Source of the DNA: Qipengyuania seohaensis
Lineage (GTDB): Bacteria > Pseudomonadota > Alphaproteobacteria > Sphingomonadales > Sphingomonadaceae
Direction: 5' to 3'
Assembly (NCBI RefSeq): GCF_002795865.1
Contig: NZ_CP024920.1
Span: 1-64,000 of the forward strand
DNA length: 64,000 nucleotides
Part shown: in pieces, positions 18,064-28,776 of the stretch
How the letters are laid out: each line of letters opens with the position of its first letter
Position numbering within the stretch: the first letter of the stretch is position 1
Notes under the pieces: generated by a model
Told to the model about the DNA's origin: nothing
The model's input: only the letters and a program-made list of their open reading frames with translations
Database searches by the model: none
Translations under genes and position numbers: made by a program

Positions 18064-19693
18064 GCGCGTCTTCGAAATCCTTGGGCGGACCGTCGGGGAT
18101 GCCCCACCACGCAACAACGAGACCGAATGCGACGATCGCGATGGTGTACCACAGCCCCGAATAGACGTTACCCGTCATGGCGACGATGTATCCCGCGATC
18201 AGCGGAAGGAACCCGCCGAGATAGCCTGCACCGATGTGATAGGGGATAGACATCGAGGAATAGCGAATACGCGCCGGGAACATCTCGCACAGCAAAGCCG
18301 CGACAGAACCATAGGTCAGTGCCGACAGCATCCCGCAGACCAGCAGCAGCCCGATGATCCCCAAAATGCTGGAGAGCGGCGGCGTCTGGCGTTCGAAGCT
18401 GTAGCCCCCATTCTCCAGCCACCCCTGTATCAAAGAGCGGCGGTCGGCATCGGCAAGTGCGGCGTAATCATTGGCTGCACCGCCAACCGAAACCGTCGTC
18501 GCCGATGAGTTGCCGTCGATGGCATAGGGCACGCCTAGCGCGGTCAGATCCTGCAGCACGCGGCCACAGGCGCTGGCCTGGACCTCCGCGAAGGGATCGT
18601 ACTCGCAGGCCGCTCCGCTGACGGTCACATGTGCAGCCGCGGCGCTCTGGTTGAGGCCCGGATTGGCGAGCGCACCCATGCCCCAGAAGATCGGGAACAG
18701 CAGCACGAGCGATGCGATTGCGCCGATGATGATCGGCTTCTTGCGTCCCACCCTGTCGGACCACTTGCCGACCATGATGTAGAAACTCATGGAGATAGTA
18801 CCCGCGATCAACAGCATCCATTCCACGATGCCCTCTTCCACGCGCATCGGACCGCGCAGGAACGAAAGGCCGGAGAAGAAGGCGGTATACCAGATGGTCG
18901 TCAGGATGCCCGTAATCCCGAACAAAGCGACGAAAATCCGCTTGGGATTACCGGGATAGGTCAAGCTTTCCTTGAAGGGATTGGCCGACGTTTCACCGGC
19001 CGCCTTCATCGCCTGGAAAACCGGGCTTTCCGAAAGCTTGAGCCGCATCCACAGCGAAATGCCGAGCAACACGATCGACAGCAGGAACGGGATGCGCCAG
19101 CCCCACGCGGCGAACTCGTCTACCGGAATGAGGGCGCGACAAGCGATCACGACGATGATGGAAAGAACAAAGCCCCCGACCACGCTCGCCTGGATGAAGC
19201 TGGTATAGAACCCGCGCTTCTCTGGCGGAGCATGCTCTGCCACGTAGATCGCCGCGCCCCCGTACTCCCCGCCCAGCGCGAGGCCTTGCAGGATACGCAA
19301 GCCGATCACGATGATAGGTGCGGCCAGTCCGATGCTCGCGGCGCTGGGGATCAGGCCGACACCGGCCGTCGCGACGCCCATCAGGGTCACCGTCACGAGG
19401 AAGGTATATTTGCGCCCCAGCCTGTCTCCGAGGAAACCGAACAGGATCGCGCCCAATGGCCGGAAACCGAAACCAACGGCGAAACCTGCCCAGACAAGAA
19501 GCACCTGCAACGTTTCGTTGTCACTCGGGAAGAACGCCGCGCCGATCAGGCCTGCCAAGGTGCCGTAGATGAAGAAATCATACCATTCGAAGATCGTGCC
19601 TGCGCTGCTGGCGGCGATAACGAGCCGGATTTCCTTCTCGGTCGGCTCACGCTGCATGATCTGTTCGCCTGAAGACAATTCCTCACTCCCCAA
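18056..19693 (-). CDS. MFS transporter of the metabolite:H+ symporter family
   Basis: This 545-residue inner-membrane protein has about 12 membrane segments and the family motif GFLGDRLGRKYTF (MFS motif A) plus IFEWYDFFIYGTLA near the N-terminus, as in MHS transporters such as ProP and KgtP. Between two later helices it has a polar loop of about 90 residues with two cysteines (CEYDPFAEVQASAC). Start is either the TTG at 19693 or the ATG at 19657, with weak ribosome sites at both. The substrate cannot be told. It is coupled to alr by overlap. Confidence 0.85.
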   Translation of the reverse strand: MGSEELSSGEQIMQREPTEKEIRLVIAASSAGTIFEWYDFFIYGTLAGLIGAAFFPSDNETLQVLLVWAGFAVGFGFRPLGAILFGFLGDRLGRKYTFLVTVTLMGVATAGVGLIPSAASIGLAAPIIVIGLRILQGLALGGEYGGAAIYVAEHAPPEKRGFYTSFIQASVVGGFVLSIIVVIACRALIPVDEFAAWGWRIPFLLSIVLLGISLWMRLKLSESPVFQAMKAAGETSANPFKESLTYPGNPKRIFVALFGITGILTTIWYTAFFSGLSFLRGPMRVEEGIVEWMLLIAGTISMSFYIMVGKWSDRVGRKKPIIIGAIASLVLLFPIFWGMGALANPGLNQSAAAAHVTVSGAACEYDPFAEVQASACGRVLQDLTALGVPYAIDGNSSATTVSVGGAANDYAALADADRRSLIQGWLENGGYSFERQTPPLSSILGIIGLLLVCGMLSALTYGSVAALLCEMFPARIRYSSMSIPYHIGAGYLGGFLPLIAGYIVAMTGNVYSGLWYTIAIVAFGLVVAWWGIPDGPPKDFEDAHG

Positions 19694-19715
19694 ATGCCTT
19701 GTCGCGCGCCGGGGT

Positions 19716-20144
19716 TTAGCGAGTGCCGTCAGCCTTGCCTAGCGCATCCACGGCAGCTCTCCACGGGAGGAGGATTGCACCGTGGCGCGCCGGATACGCA
19801 ATCGCGGGCTGGAGAATTTCCAGGTCCGGCCATTCGGGCATTGCTGTTATCCCATCGAGCCATGCACCAATCGCTCCCGGCATAGCCGCCATGTCGGCAG
19901 CGTTCCTGTTCGCACAATGGCGGGCGAAGATCGTAGCCGCCGCCTGACCGACCGCGCACGCCGTCACCTGCAGGCCCACAGATCGCAAATCATCGTCGAA
20001 GGATAAACGGATCGAGCTACCGCAGGTCCGCGACGTGGCTTGCCCTTGGAACGGCGCCATGTCGTCGTAGGGATATCGGGAAAGTTCTACTGCGAGCGAA
20101 AGGAAGGCAGGCGAATAGAGCGTGCCACCCGGCGGGCGGCTCAC
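19716..20144 (-). CDS. Iron-sulfur cluster assembly scaffold family protein
   Basis: The 142-residue product resembles the NifU/IscU N-terminal scaffold fold: LYSPAFLSLAVELSRYPYD, SRTCGSSIRLSF, VTACAVGQAAATIFA and the C-terminal LEILQPAIAYPARHGAILLPW. IscU-type proteins carry three cysteine ligands; here only the TCGS and ACAVGQ cysteines and a cysteine in RHCANR are seen, so cluster building is not assured. It starts with GTG overlapping the cvpA stop (GTGA), so translation is coupled. Confidence 0.8.
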   Translation of the reverse strand: MSRPPGGTLYSPAFLSLAVELSRYPYDDMAPFQGQATSRTCGSSIRLSFDDDLRSVGLQVTACAVGQAAATIFARHCANRNAADMAAMPGAIGAWLDGITAMPEWPDLEILQPAIAYPARHGAILLPWRAAVDALGKADGTR

Positions 20145-20680
20145 TCTGCTTCGGCCGCTTCTTCGGCGGCCCGCTCTTCGCCAAGCAGGCGCGCGCGGCG
20201 TTCGGCAAGTACTTCGACCATCGTCCGCGAACCGCCATCCACGAATTCATAGGTCGCCGCAGTGGTGATCCAGACCGGACGGCCGCGATAGTCCCACACG
20301 CTGTCATATCCGAGAACGAGCAGCGAGAACCCGATCACCACGATCACGAAACCCTTGATAGCTCCGAAACCGAAGCCGAGCACGCGGTCGATCGGTCCGA
20401 GGATCGAATTGCGGGAGGCTTCCCCGACATTGTTCGCGATGACTTTCATCGCGGCGTAAGGAATGAGGAGGAGCAGCGCGAAAGCAAGGACGGAAACTGC
20501 GATGCCAGTTCCCATGACTTCCTGCATCGCCAGCGTCAGCGGTGTGTGGAGGAAACGGATTGCAAATGCCGCGAGCACCCAGGCCGCCAGCGACAGGACT
20601 TCCTGCATGAAACCACGCGAAAAACCGCCGATGGCGGCCAGCCCGACGATAAGCAGAACGATGTAGTCAAATCCCGTCAT
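20141..20680 (-). CDS. cvpA: CvpA family membrane protein
   Basis: This 179-residue protein has about four membrane segments, starting DYIVLLIVGLAAIGGFSRGF, the Gly-rich first helix of CvpA. The family is named for colicin V production and is linked to envelope function and sometimes to purF. Here it sits between radA and an Fe-S scaffold gene, all on the same strand. The charged C-terminus (ERRARLLGEERAAEEAAEAE) is cytoplasmic-looking. Confidence 0.88.
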   Translation of the reverse strand: MTGFDYIVLLIVGLAAIGGFSRGFMQEVLSLAAWVLAAFAIRFLHTPLTLAMQEVMGTGIAVSVLAFALLLLIPYAAMKVIANNVGEASRNSILGPIDRVLGFGFGAIKGFVIVVIGFSLLVLGYDSVWDYRGRPVWITTAATYEFVDGGSRTMVEVLAERRARLLGEERAAEEAAEAE

Positions 20681-20697
20681 AGACGGCGAGAGGTTTA

Positions 20698-22062
20698 TTA
20701 TGTCGCCATGACACGGTCAACGAGGTTGGCGAGTTGTCCCAATCCCTTGTAATCGAGGTCTGACGAAGCGGTCTTTTCATCGGCTGGACCGAAACCCGCC
20801 TTGAAGCCGAGCTTGGCAGCTTCCCTCATCCGGATACCCCCGTGGGCGACCGATCGCACTTCACCGGAGAGGCTGACCTCACCGACCCACACGCTGCGGT
20901 CGGGCAAGGGCTTGTCCGCCAAGGCGCTGACGAGGGCCGCTGCGACGGCGAGGTCGGCGGCGGGATCCGATAGGCGATAACCCCCTGCGACATTGAGGTA
21001 GACCTCGGCGGAACTGAAATTGAGGCCGCAGCGAGATTCCAGCACCGCCAGTAACATGGCGAGGCGGCCGTTGTCCCAACCCACAACAGCACGGCGCGGG
21101 GTGGCGCCCGACTGGAGACGCACGATCAGCGCCTGGATTTCGACCAGTACAGGCCGCGTTCCTTCCATCGCCGGGAATACGGCGCTTCCGGCCATTTGCT
21201 GGTCCCGGCCCGAAAGGAACAGCATCGAAGGGTTCTCGACTTCTTCCAGCCCTTCCCCGGCCATGGCGAATACACCGATTTCATCGACCGCACCGAAACG
21301 GTTCTTGAGCGCGCGCAGGATGCGGTACTGATGGCTACGCTCGCCCTCGAAGCTCATCACCACATCGACCATGTGTTCAAGCACGCGAGGTCCAGCAATA
21401 TTGCCGTCCTTGGTCACATGGCCGACGAGGACCAGCGCGACCCCGTTTTCCTTGGCATAGCGTATCAACTCGAAGGCACAGCCGCGAACCTGGCTGACCG
21501 TGCCCGGCGCGCCTTCGATCGTGTCGGAATGCATCGTCTGGATGGAATCGATGACGAGGAACTTGGGCGGCTCCATCGTGCCAAGCGTGGTCAGGATGTC
21601 ACGCACACCGGTTGCCGCTGCGAGCTTTACCGGGGCATCGGACAGGCCGAGGCGGGCCGCGCGCATCCGCACCTGGCCTGCCGCTTCCTCGCCGCTGACG
21701 TAGACGACGCCGTGCCCTTCCCGCGCTACCTTGGCGGCTGCCTGGAGCAAAAGCGTGGACTTCCCGATGCCGGGATCGCCGCCCATCAGGATCGCGCTGC
21801 CGGGAACGAGACCACCGCCGAGTGCACGGTCGAATTCTGCCATACCGGTCTTTTGTCGCACGGGCATTTCGCCCGGCTTGTCGAGATCGACGAATTCTAC
21901 CGCCCGCCCCCCGCTGGACAGATCATGCTTGAGCGAGAACACCGTAGCGGGTGCATCTTCCACAAGCGTATTCCATTCCGCGCAGTCGGCGCACTGCCCC
22001 TGCCAGCGGTGGGAAACACCGCCACAAGCCTGACAGACATAGCGTTTCTTCGGTTTGGCCAT
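20698..22062 (-). CDS. radA: DNA repair protein RadA
   Basis: This 454-residue RecA-like ATPase helps branch migration in recombination. It has the N-terminal zinc finger YVCQACGGVSHRWQGQCADC, Walker A GGDPGIGKSTLL, the RadA-specific KNRFG motif and a C-terminal Lon-like domain (VAGGYRLSDPAADLAVAAAL). It lies 17 bases upstream of cvpA on the same strand and diverges from the patatin gene. Confidence 0.95.
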   Translation of the reverse strand: MAKPKKRYVCQACGGVSHRWQGQCADCAEWNTLVEDAPATVFSLKHDLSSGGRAVEFVDLDKPGEMPVRQKTGMAEFDRALGGGLVPGSAILMGGDPGIGKSTLLLQAAAKVAREGHGVVYVSGEEAAGQVRMRAARLGLSDAPVKLAAATGVRDILTTLGTMEPPKFLVIDSIQTMHSDTIEGAPGTVSQVRGCAFELIRYAKENGVALVLVGHVTKDGNIAGPRVLEHMVDVVMSFEGERSHQYRILRALKNRFGAVDEIGVFAMAGEGLEEVENPSMLFLSGRDQQMAGSAVFPAMEGTRPVLVEIQALIVRLQSGATPRRAVVGWDNGRLAMLLAVLESRCGLNFSSAEVYLNVAGGYRLSDPAADLAVAAALVSALADKPLPDRSVWVGEVSLSGEVRSVAHGGIRMREAAKLGFKAGFGPADEKTASSDLDYKGLGQLANLVDRVMAT

Positions 22063-22134
22063 GGGTGTTGGCTAGACGGAACATTTGCGGAACGCAATTG
22101 CCAATGCGCCGTCGAGTGTGCACAAGCCTCGGCG

Positions 22135-24450
22135 ATGCGGCAAAAAGAACTACGGATCGCGCTTGTCTGCTACGGCGGGGTCAGCCTGGCGGTCTATATG
22201 CACGGGGTCACACGTGAATTGTGGCACCTTGCTCGGGCCAGTCGCGACTATCATTCGGGAACGCCCTCCTCCTCCGGTGTAGACGCCGTTTACCGCGAAA
22301 TGCTTTCCGCGATCGAGGAAGATCACGAGCTCCGCCTACGGATCATCCCCGACATCATGAGCGGAGCGAGCGCGGGCGGGATCAATGCCGTGTTTCTCGC
22401 ACAGGCCATCCATTCCGGGCAAAGCCTCGAACCGCTGACCGACCTCTGGCTCGAAGTCGCCGATGTCGATGAACTCACCGATCCCGATGCCCGCTTGCGG
22501 TGGCGCGGTGGCAAGTTCTGGGCGCAGCCGCTGGCGACCTTTATCCTGAGCCGTCCCGGCACGGAAATCGCGGAACAGGTCGCGCCCGAAACTCGTGCGG
22601 AAGTGAGGCGCAAGGTTTCGCACCTGATCCGCGGCCGCTGGTTCGAACCGCCATTCTCCGGGCTCGGTTTCTCCAAGCTGCTGGAGCGCGCCTTCAGCGC
22701 GATGGCCGAGGCACCGGTGGAGGCTCCGCTGCTTCCGCCTGGGCATCCGCTGGACCTTTTCGTCACCGCGACCGACTTCCACGGGTATCTGGAACTCCTG
22801 CGCCTCAACAGCCCGCCGGTTGTCGAGGACACCGAGCATCGCCTCCCCATCTCCATGCGAAGCAGGGTTCCTGCCATGGGCGGATGTGATCTGGCCAATC
22901 CGCTTGAACTGGTGTTTGCTGCCCGTGCGACAGCGAGTTTTCCAGGTGCATTCCCGCCGCTCAAGATCGAAGAGATAGACCAGCTGGCCGAGGAAAGCGG
23001 TCGCGCCTGGAGTGGGCGCGAAGAGTTCCTCGACACCATCATGCCCGTCCACGTGATGCGCGGCGACACGGAAACGGTATCACTGATCGACGGATCGGTG
23101 CTGGTGAACAAGCCATTCGGAGGGGCGATGGCCGCGCTTCGCGGAAGACCTGCCCAGAGAGAGGTCGATCGCCGCTTCGTTTATGTCGATCCGCGCCCCG
23201 ACAGGTTCGGTTCGCGCGATGATCGCGCGTCGCGCGATGTCGGGTTTTTCTCGGCCATTTTCGGTTCGCTTTCCACGATCCCGCGCGAACAGCCGATCCG
23301 TGACAACCTGGAACAGCTCGATGAGCAGAGCCGAGAAGCAGAACGCTTGCAGAGGATCGTCGCTGCACTGCGACCCGAAGTCGACGCGACTGTCGAGCGG
23401 CTGTTCGGGCGCACGCTTTTTCTCGACCGGCCAACGCCGAAACGATTGAAGAATTGGCGCCAGAAAGCGCAGCAGGCTGCCGCGGAACAGGCCGGCTATG
23501 CCTTCCATTCCTACGCTCAGGCCAAGCTCAGCGGGATCGTCTCGCGGCTGGCGAAACTGGCCTATGATGCTGCACCTTCCCTGCACCTTCCCGATCCGTT
23601 GGCGGTCGAAGAGGTCCTGCGCGAGGAGTTGCGACGGCGCGGCCTGACCACGCTTTCAAGCGGCAATGGCGGAGCGACCAACGAAGCCATCGGGTTTTTC
23701 CGTGAGCACGATATCGGTTTCCGGATCAGGCGCCTCAGATTGCTTGCCCGCAGGCTGGCCCGCGATTGGGAGGCCGACCCCGAGATTTCGGACGGCGCGC
23801 TCGAGCAGGGCCGCGATGCAATCTATTCCATCCTCTCGCTTTACTTCGAAAGGGAAGGCCTGGCCTCGCTGGGCGAGGAGTTTCACGATGTCGCGCAAAG
23901 CGTGCTCGGCGATCCGGGCACGGTGCTCGATATGATCGAAGGCAAGCGATTGCTCATCGATACCGACGACAAGGCGGAGGAGATGCTGGCAGAGGCGCTA
24001 CAGGCGATGCCGGCCAATCTGAAGCGGCGGATGCTGTTCGCCTATCTCGGATTCCCATTTTACGACGTCGCAACCCTGCCGCTGCTGCGCAACGAGGGTT
24101 TCACGGAATTCGATCCGGTAAAGGTAGACCGCATCAGCCCCGATGATGCGCGCAGCATTCGTGAAGGCGGGACACGCGCCACCCTTCGAGGGATCGAGTT
24201 CTACAATTTCGGCGCGTTCTTCAGCAGGTCCTATCGCGAAAACGACTACCTGTGGGGCCGCCTGCACGGTGCGGAACGGATGATCGATCTCGTCTGCTCG
24301 ACCGTCGACCACGCTCCCGGCGAACTTGTGGTCAGGAGCTTCAAGAAGAAAGCATTTCTCGCGATCCTGGACGAAGAAGAGGCCGCACGACGATGTGCCC
24401 GCGGCCTCCTCGATCAGATTAGATCCGAAGTGCTCGAACGGTTGATCTAA
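22135..24450 (+). CDS. Patatin-related phospholipase with long C-terminal region
   Basis: From the ATG at 22135 the product is 771 residues; the frame continues upstream across radA but that part is antisense to radA. It begins LRIALVCYGGVSLAVYMHG, a patatin-type oxyanion loop. The nucleophile is S79 in G-A-S-A-G (77-81), and the catalytic Asp is in DGS near residue 319. The remaining 450 residues fit the DUF3376 region of patatin-related proteins. Family members are acyl hydrolases acting on lipids. There is no signal peptide. Stop overlaps the dnaJ stop on the other strand. Confidence 0.88.
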   Translation: MRQKELRIALVCYGGVSLAVYMHGVTRELWHLARASRDYHSGTPSSSGVDAVYREMLSAIEEDHELRLRIIPDIMSGASAGGINAVFLAQAIHSGQSLEPLTDLWLEVADVDELTDPDARLRWRGGKFWAQPLATFILSRPGTEIAEQVAPETRAEVRRKVSHLIRGRWFEPPFSGLGFSKLLERAFSAMAEAPVEAPLLPPGHPLDLFVTATDFHGYLELLRLNSPPVVEDTEHRLPISMRSRVPAMGGCDLANPLELVFAARATASFPGAFPPLKIEEIDQLAEESGRAWSGREEFLDTIMPVHVMRGDTETVSLIDGSVLVNKPFGGAMAALRGRPAQREVDRRFVYVDPRPDRFGSRDDRASRDVGFFSAIFGSLSTIPREQPIRDNLEQLDEQSREAERLQRIVAALRPEVDATVERLFGRTLFLDRPTPKRLKNWRQKAQQAAAEQAGYAFHSYAQAKLSGIVSRLAKLAYDAAPSLHLPDPLAVEEVLREELRRRGLTTLSSGNGGATNEAIGFFREHDIGFRIRRLRLLARRLARDWEADPEISDGALEQGRDAIYSILSLYFEREGLASLGEEFHDVAQSVLGDPGTVLDMIEGKRLLIDTDDKAEEMLAEALQAMPANLKRRMLFAYLGFPFYDVATLPLLRNEGFTEFDPVKVDRISPDDARSIREGGTRATLRGIEFYNFGAFFSRSYRENDYLWGRLHGAERMIDLVCSTVDHAPGELVVRSFKKKAFLAILDEEEAARRCARGLLDQIRSEVLERLI

Positions 24451-25574
24451 CCGCCGAATACTTCCTTGAGTTTGTTAAAGAAACCCCTGCTTTCAGGGCA
24501 TTCGTCACCGGTCTCGGTCTCGCGGAACTCTTCGAGAATTTCCCGCTGCTGCTTGCTCAGCTTTGTCGGGGTTTCCACGGCGATCTCGACCACCATGTCA
24601 CCGCGCCCACGGCCTTGGAGAATAGGCATCCCGGCACCCCGCTGGCGCAATTGCTTCCCGGACTGGATACCGGCCGGGATTTCCAGGGTGATCTCATCAC
24701 CGTCGAGACCCGGTATGTCGATCGAACCGCCCAGTGCAGCCGTGGTGAAGCTGATCGGTACGCGGGTCGCCAGCGTCGTTCCTTCGCGGATGAAGATCGG
24801 ATGCTGTTTCACGTGCACGAATATGTAGAGATCGCCCGGGGCGGCACCGCGCGGTCCAGCCTCTCCCTTGCCCGACAATCGGATGCGCGTGCCGGTATCG
24901 ACGCCCGGCGGCATCTCGATTTCGAGCTTTTGCGGAACGTCGACCTGCCCTTCCCCGCGGCAATCCCGACAAGGGCTGGTGATGATTTCGCCATCGCCGT
25001 GACAATTGGGACAGGGACGCTCGACCACGAAGAAGCCCTGTTTCGCGCGTACCTTGCCCTGACCCGAGCACAGGTTGCAGGTTCGCTTCTGCGTGCCCGG
25101 TGTTGCGCCGCTTCCATGGCAAGTTTCGCACGAGCGGCTGACTTCGATTTCGATCTCGGTCGATTTGCCGTCGAACGCTTCTTCGAGGCTGACCTCCATG
25201 TCGTAGCGCAAATCGGCACCGCGACGGGGTTGGGCCCGGCCGCCGCCACCAAAGGCGCTGCCGAAGATAGTCTCGAAGATATCGCCAATATCGCCGAAGT
25301 CGGCGCCCGGATGGCCGTGACCGCCCCCGCCCTGCATGCCCTGGGTGAAGGCCTCATGACCGAAGCGGTCGTATGCCGCGCGTTTCTGGGGGTCCTTGAG
25401 GCATTCATAGGCGGCGCTGACCGCCTTGAAAGTATTCTCGCTTTCGGTGCACCCGGGGTTGCGATCCGGATGGTGTTTCATCGCGAGCTTGCGATAGGCG
25501 GACTTGATCGTCGCGCCATCCGCATCCCGGCTGACGCCGAGCAATTCGTAAAAGTCGATTTCAGTAGCTGACAT
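24447..25574 (-). CDS. dnaJ: Chaperone DnaJ
   Basis: From the ATG at 25574 the product is 375 residues, the standard length. It stimulates DnaK ATPase and delivers substrates. The J domain has the HPD motif (MKHHPDRNP), followed by a Gly-rich linker, four zinc repeats (CETCHGSG, CNLCSGQG, CPNCHGDG, CRDCRGEG) and C-terminal substrate-binding domains. It follows dnaK, separated by 78 bases that contain a hairpin with a T-run. Confidence 0.97.
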   Translation of the reverse strand: MSATEIDFYELLGVSRDADGATIKSAYRKLAMKHHPDRNPGCTESENTFKAVSAAYECLKDPQKRAAYDRFGHEAFTQGMQGGGGHGHPGADFGDIGDIFETIFGSAFGGGGRAQPRRGADLRYDMEVSLEEAFDGKSTEIEIEVSRSCETCHGSGATPGTQKRTCNLCSGQGKVRAKQGFFVVERPCPNCHGDGEIITSPCRDCRGEGQVDVPQKLEIEMPPGVDTGTRIRLSGKGEAGPRGAAPGDLYIFVHVKQHPIFIREGTTLATRVPISFTTAALGGSIDIPGLDGDEITLEIPAGIQSGKQLRQRGAGMPILQGRGRGDMVVEIAVETPTKLSKQQREILEEFRETETGDECPESRGFFNKLKEVFGG

Positions 25575-25590
25575 GATGATCCCGCCTGAC

Positions 25591-25640
25591 AAAAATCCAA
25601 CCGCCACCGGCGCATTTCGCACCGATGGCGGTCGGGGTTT
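25591..25640 (-). terminator. Hairpin with T-run between dnaK and dnaJ
   Basis: On the minus strand a stem of about 17 bases (CCGACCGCC... pairing with ...GGCGGTTGG) around a short loop is followed by ATTTTTG. This is a good intrinsic terminator shape. Since dnaJ follows directly, it probably attenuates rather than stops transcription, reducing dnaJ relative to dnaK, unless dnaJ has its own promoter. Confidence 0.7.
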
Positions 25641-25652
25641 TCATCAGGAGCC

Positions 25653-27578
<1,926 letters not shown>

Positions 27579-27679
27579 GGTTTCCCCATAAGTTTCACAT
27601 TGTTGGACACCGCGCGTCTGGTCCCCCACGAGAGGCGGAACCGGTCGGCGGCTCATTCGAGTGGTGTGTTACCCGAGCG

Positions 27680-27707
27680 ATATAGGTGCGGTTTTTCTTG
27701 GCACAAG
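27680..27707 (-). promoter_or_regulatory. Heat-shock sigma (RpoH-type) promoter of dnaK
   Basis: On the minus strand a -35 CTTGTG (27702-27707) and -10 CTATAT (27680-27685) are separated by 16 bases and placed about 100 bases before the dnaK start. The CTTG plus C-C-T-A-T-A-T pattern matches the RpoH promoter consensus known in alphaproteobacteria. No CIRCE inverted repeat (TTAGCACTC-type) is present in this gap. Confidence 0.7.
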
Positions 27708-27757
27708 GGAGGTCCCCCGCTAGTTTTTTGCGCCATCAACAGGAGGGAATTTCCGTA

Positions 27758-28240
27758 ATGTTCAAACCCGTTTTCGCCGCTGCTATGCTCGCTGGCTCCA
27801 GCCTGGCCCTTACCGCTTGCGGAGGAGCCGAGGAACAAGCGCAGTCGTCGGCAACCACCGACGCGGCCGGTCTGACGATCGAAAATGCGCGTATGGTCCT
27901 TCCCGCAGTCGCCGGAAATCCTGCGGCGATCTACTTCGATCTCACCAACAATAGCGATCGCGGTGTCGCGGTACGCAAGGCCGAAGTCGATGGTGCGGGT
28001 AAGACCGAAGTCCACGGCACAATGGAGTGGAGCGGCAAGATGGAAATGAGCGAAACCGGACCGCAAGCGGTATCGGCCGGGGAAACGCTCAAATTCGAGC
28101 CGGGCGGACTCCATGTCATGGTCTTCGACCTTTCGCCCGATCTCGTCGCCGGTAGCGAAACCGCGATGACCCTGACTGTGGCAGGCGGCAAGTCGGCCAC
28201 CTTCACCGTTCCGATCCAGGCCGCCGGGGAAGAGCGCTGA
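27758..28240 (+). CDS. PCu(A)C-type copper chaperone lipoprotein
   Basis: The 160-residue product begins with a lipoprotein signal ending LALTAC. The mature domain has the copper-site pattern of PCuAC proteins: HGTMEWSGKMEM, then GGLHVMVFDL, giving spaced His and Met ligands. Such proteins carry Cu(I) in the periplasm to cytochrome oxidase. A strong AGGAGGG ribosome site (27741-27747) precedes the ATG. The next gene starts within its stop codon. Confidence 0.88.
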   Translation: MFKPVFAAAMLAGSSLALTACGGAEEQAQSSATTDAAGLTIENARMVLPAVAGNPAAIYFDLTNNSDRGVAVRKAEVDGAGKTEVHGTMEWSGKMEMSETGPQAVSAGETLKFEPGGLHVMVFDLSPDLVAGSETAMTLTVAGGKSATFTVPIQAAGEER

Positions 28241-28776
28241 GCGACCCTCGCGATACGCTTGAAATCGAGAGCCACGATGCCGCCGTTCCCGCGACCTGCG
28301 AGATCGGCGGACAGCGGCCCCTTACTGATGGGGAAATAGCTCTTGCGAAAAGTGTTTTCGGGACGGCAATCGATTATGCGCGTGTCACGATCCGGCGGCG
28401 CAAATGGTTTCCTTTTCAGCCGCGCCGCGTGACCATGGCCCCCAGGGGACATGTTCATTTCCACCCGGCTTCGGAAAACTATTGCGACGACTTTTCGACC
28501 GCCAGCACCAGGCGGCAGGGTCTCTTCATTCATGAGATGGTCCACGTGTGGCAGACCCAGACCCGCGGTGAGTGGTATCTGGTAACCCGGCGCATGCCCT
28601 GGGCCCGATACGATTACTCGCTGAAGCCTGGTTGGTCGCTGGAACGCTACGGGATCGAACAGCAGGCAGAGATCGTCAAACACGCCTTCTGGCTGCGCAA
28701 CGGCATGAAGATCGCAGGTGTCGGCGATAGCTCTGCCTACGATCTGCTGGTAAACTTTCCGGAAGCGGAGGGATGA
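28237..28776 (+). CDS. vgr-related HExxH protein, probable non-standard start
   Basis: The coding frame runs from just after the copper chaperone: SDPRDTLEIESHDAA... through RPLTDGEIALAKSVFGTAID, RRRKWFPFQPRR, FHPASENYCDDF and HEMVHVWQTQ. HEMVH (about residues 99-103 from 28237) is an HExxH metal-binding motif. This corresponds to proteins annotated vgr-related in sphingomonads. No ATG, GTG or TTG lies in frame upstream of the conserved N-terminal half; the only plausible start there is CTG at 28237, overlapping the previous stop as CTGA. The GTG at 28429 would remove about 64 conserved-looking residues. ATGA overlap couples it to the GNAT gene. Confidence 0.7.
   Translation: MSDPRDTLEIESHDAAVPATCEIGGQRPLTDGEIALAKSVFGTAIDYARVTIRRRKWFPFQPRRVTMAPRGHVHFHPASENYCDDFSTASTRRQGLFIHEMVHVWQTQTRGEWYLVTRRMPWARYDYSLKPGWSLERYGIEQQAEIVKHAFWLRNGMKIAGVGDSSAYDLLVNFPEAEG

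Noticed and set aside
27698-27726. TTGGCA/TAGTTT as sigma70 promoter for the copper chaperone
   Set aside because: The -10 match is poor, so it was not listed as a feature.
27579-27757. CIRCE element before dnaK
   Set aside because: No TTAGCACTC-type inverted repeat is present; only the RpoH-type promoter.
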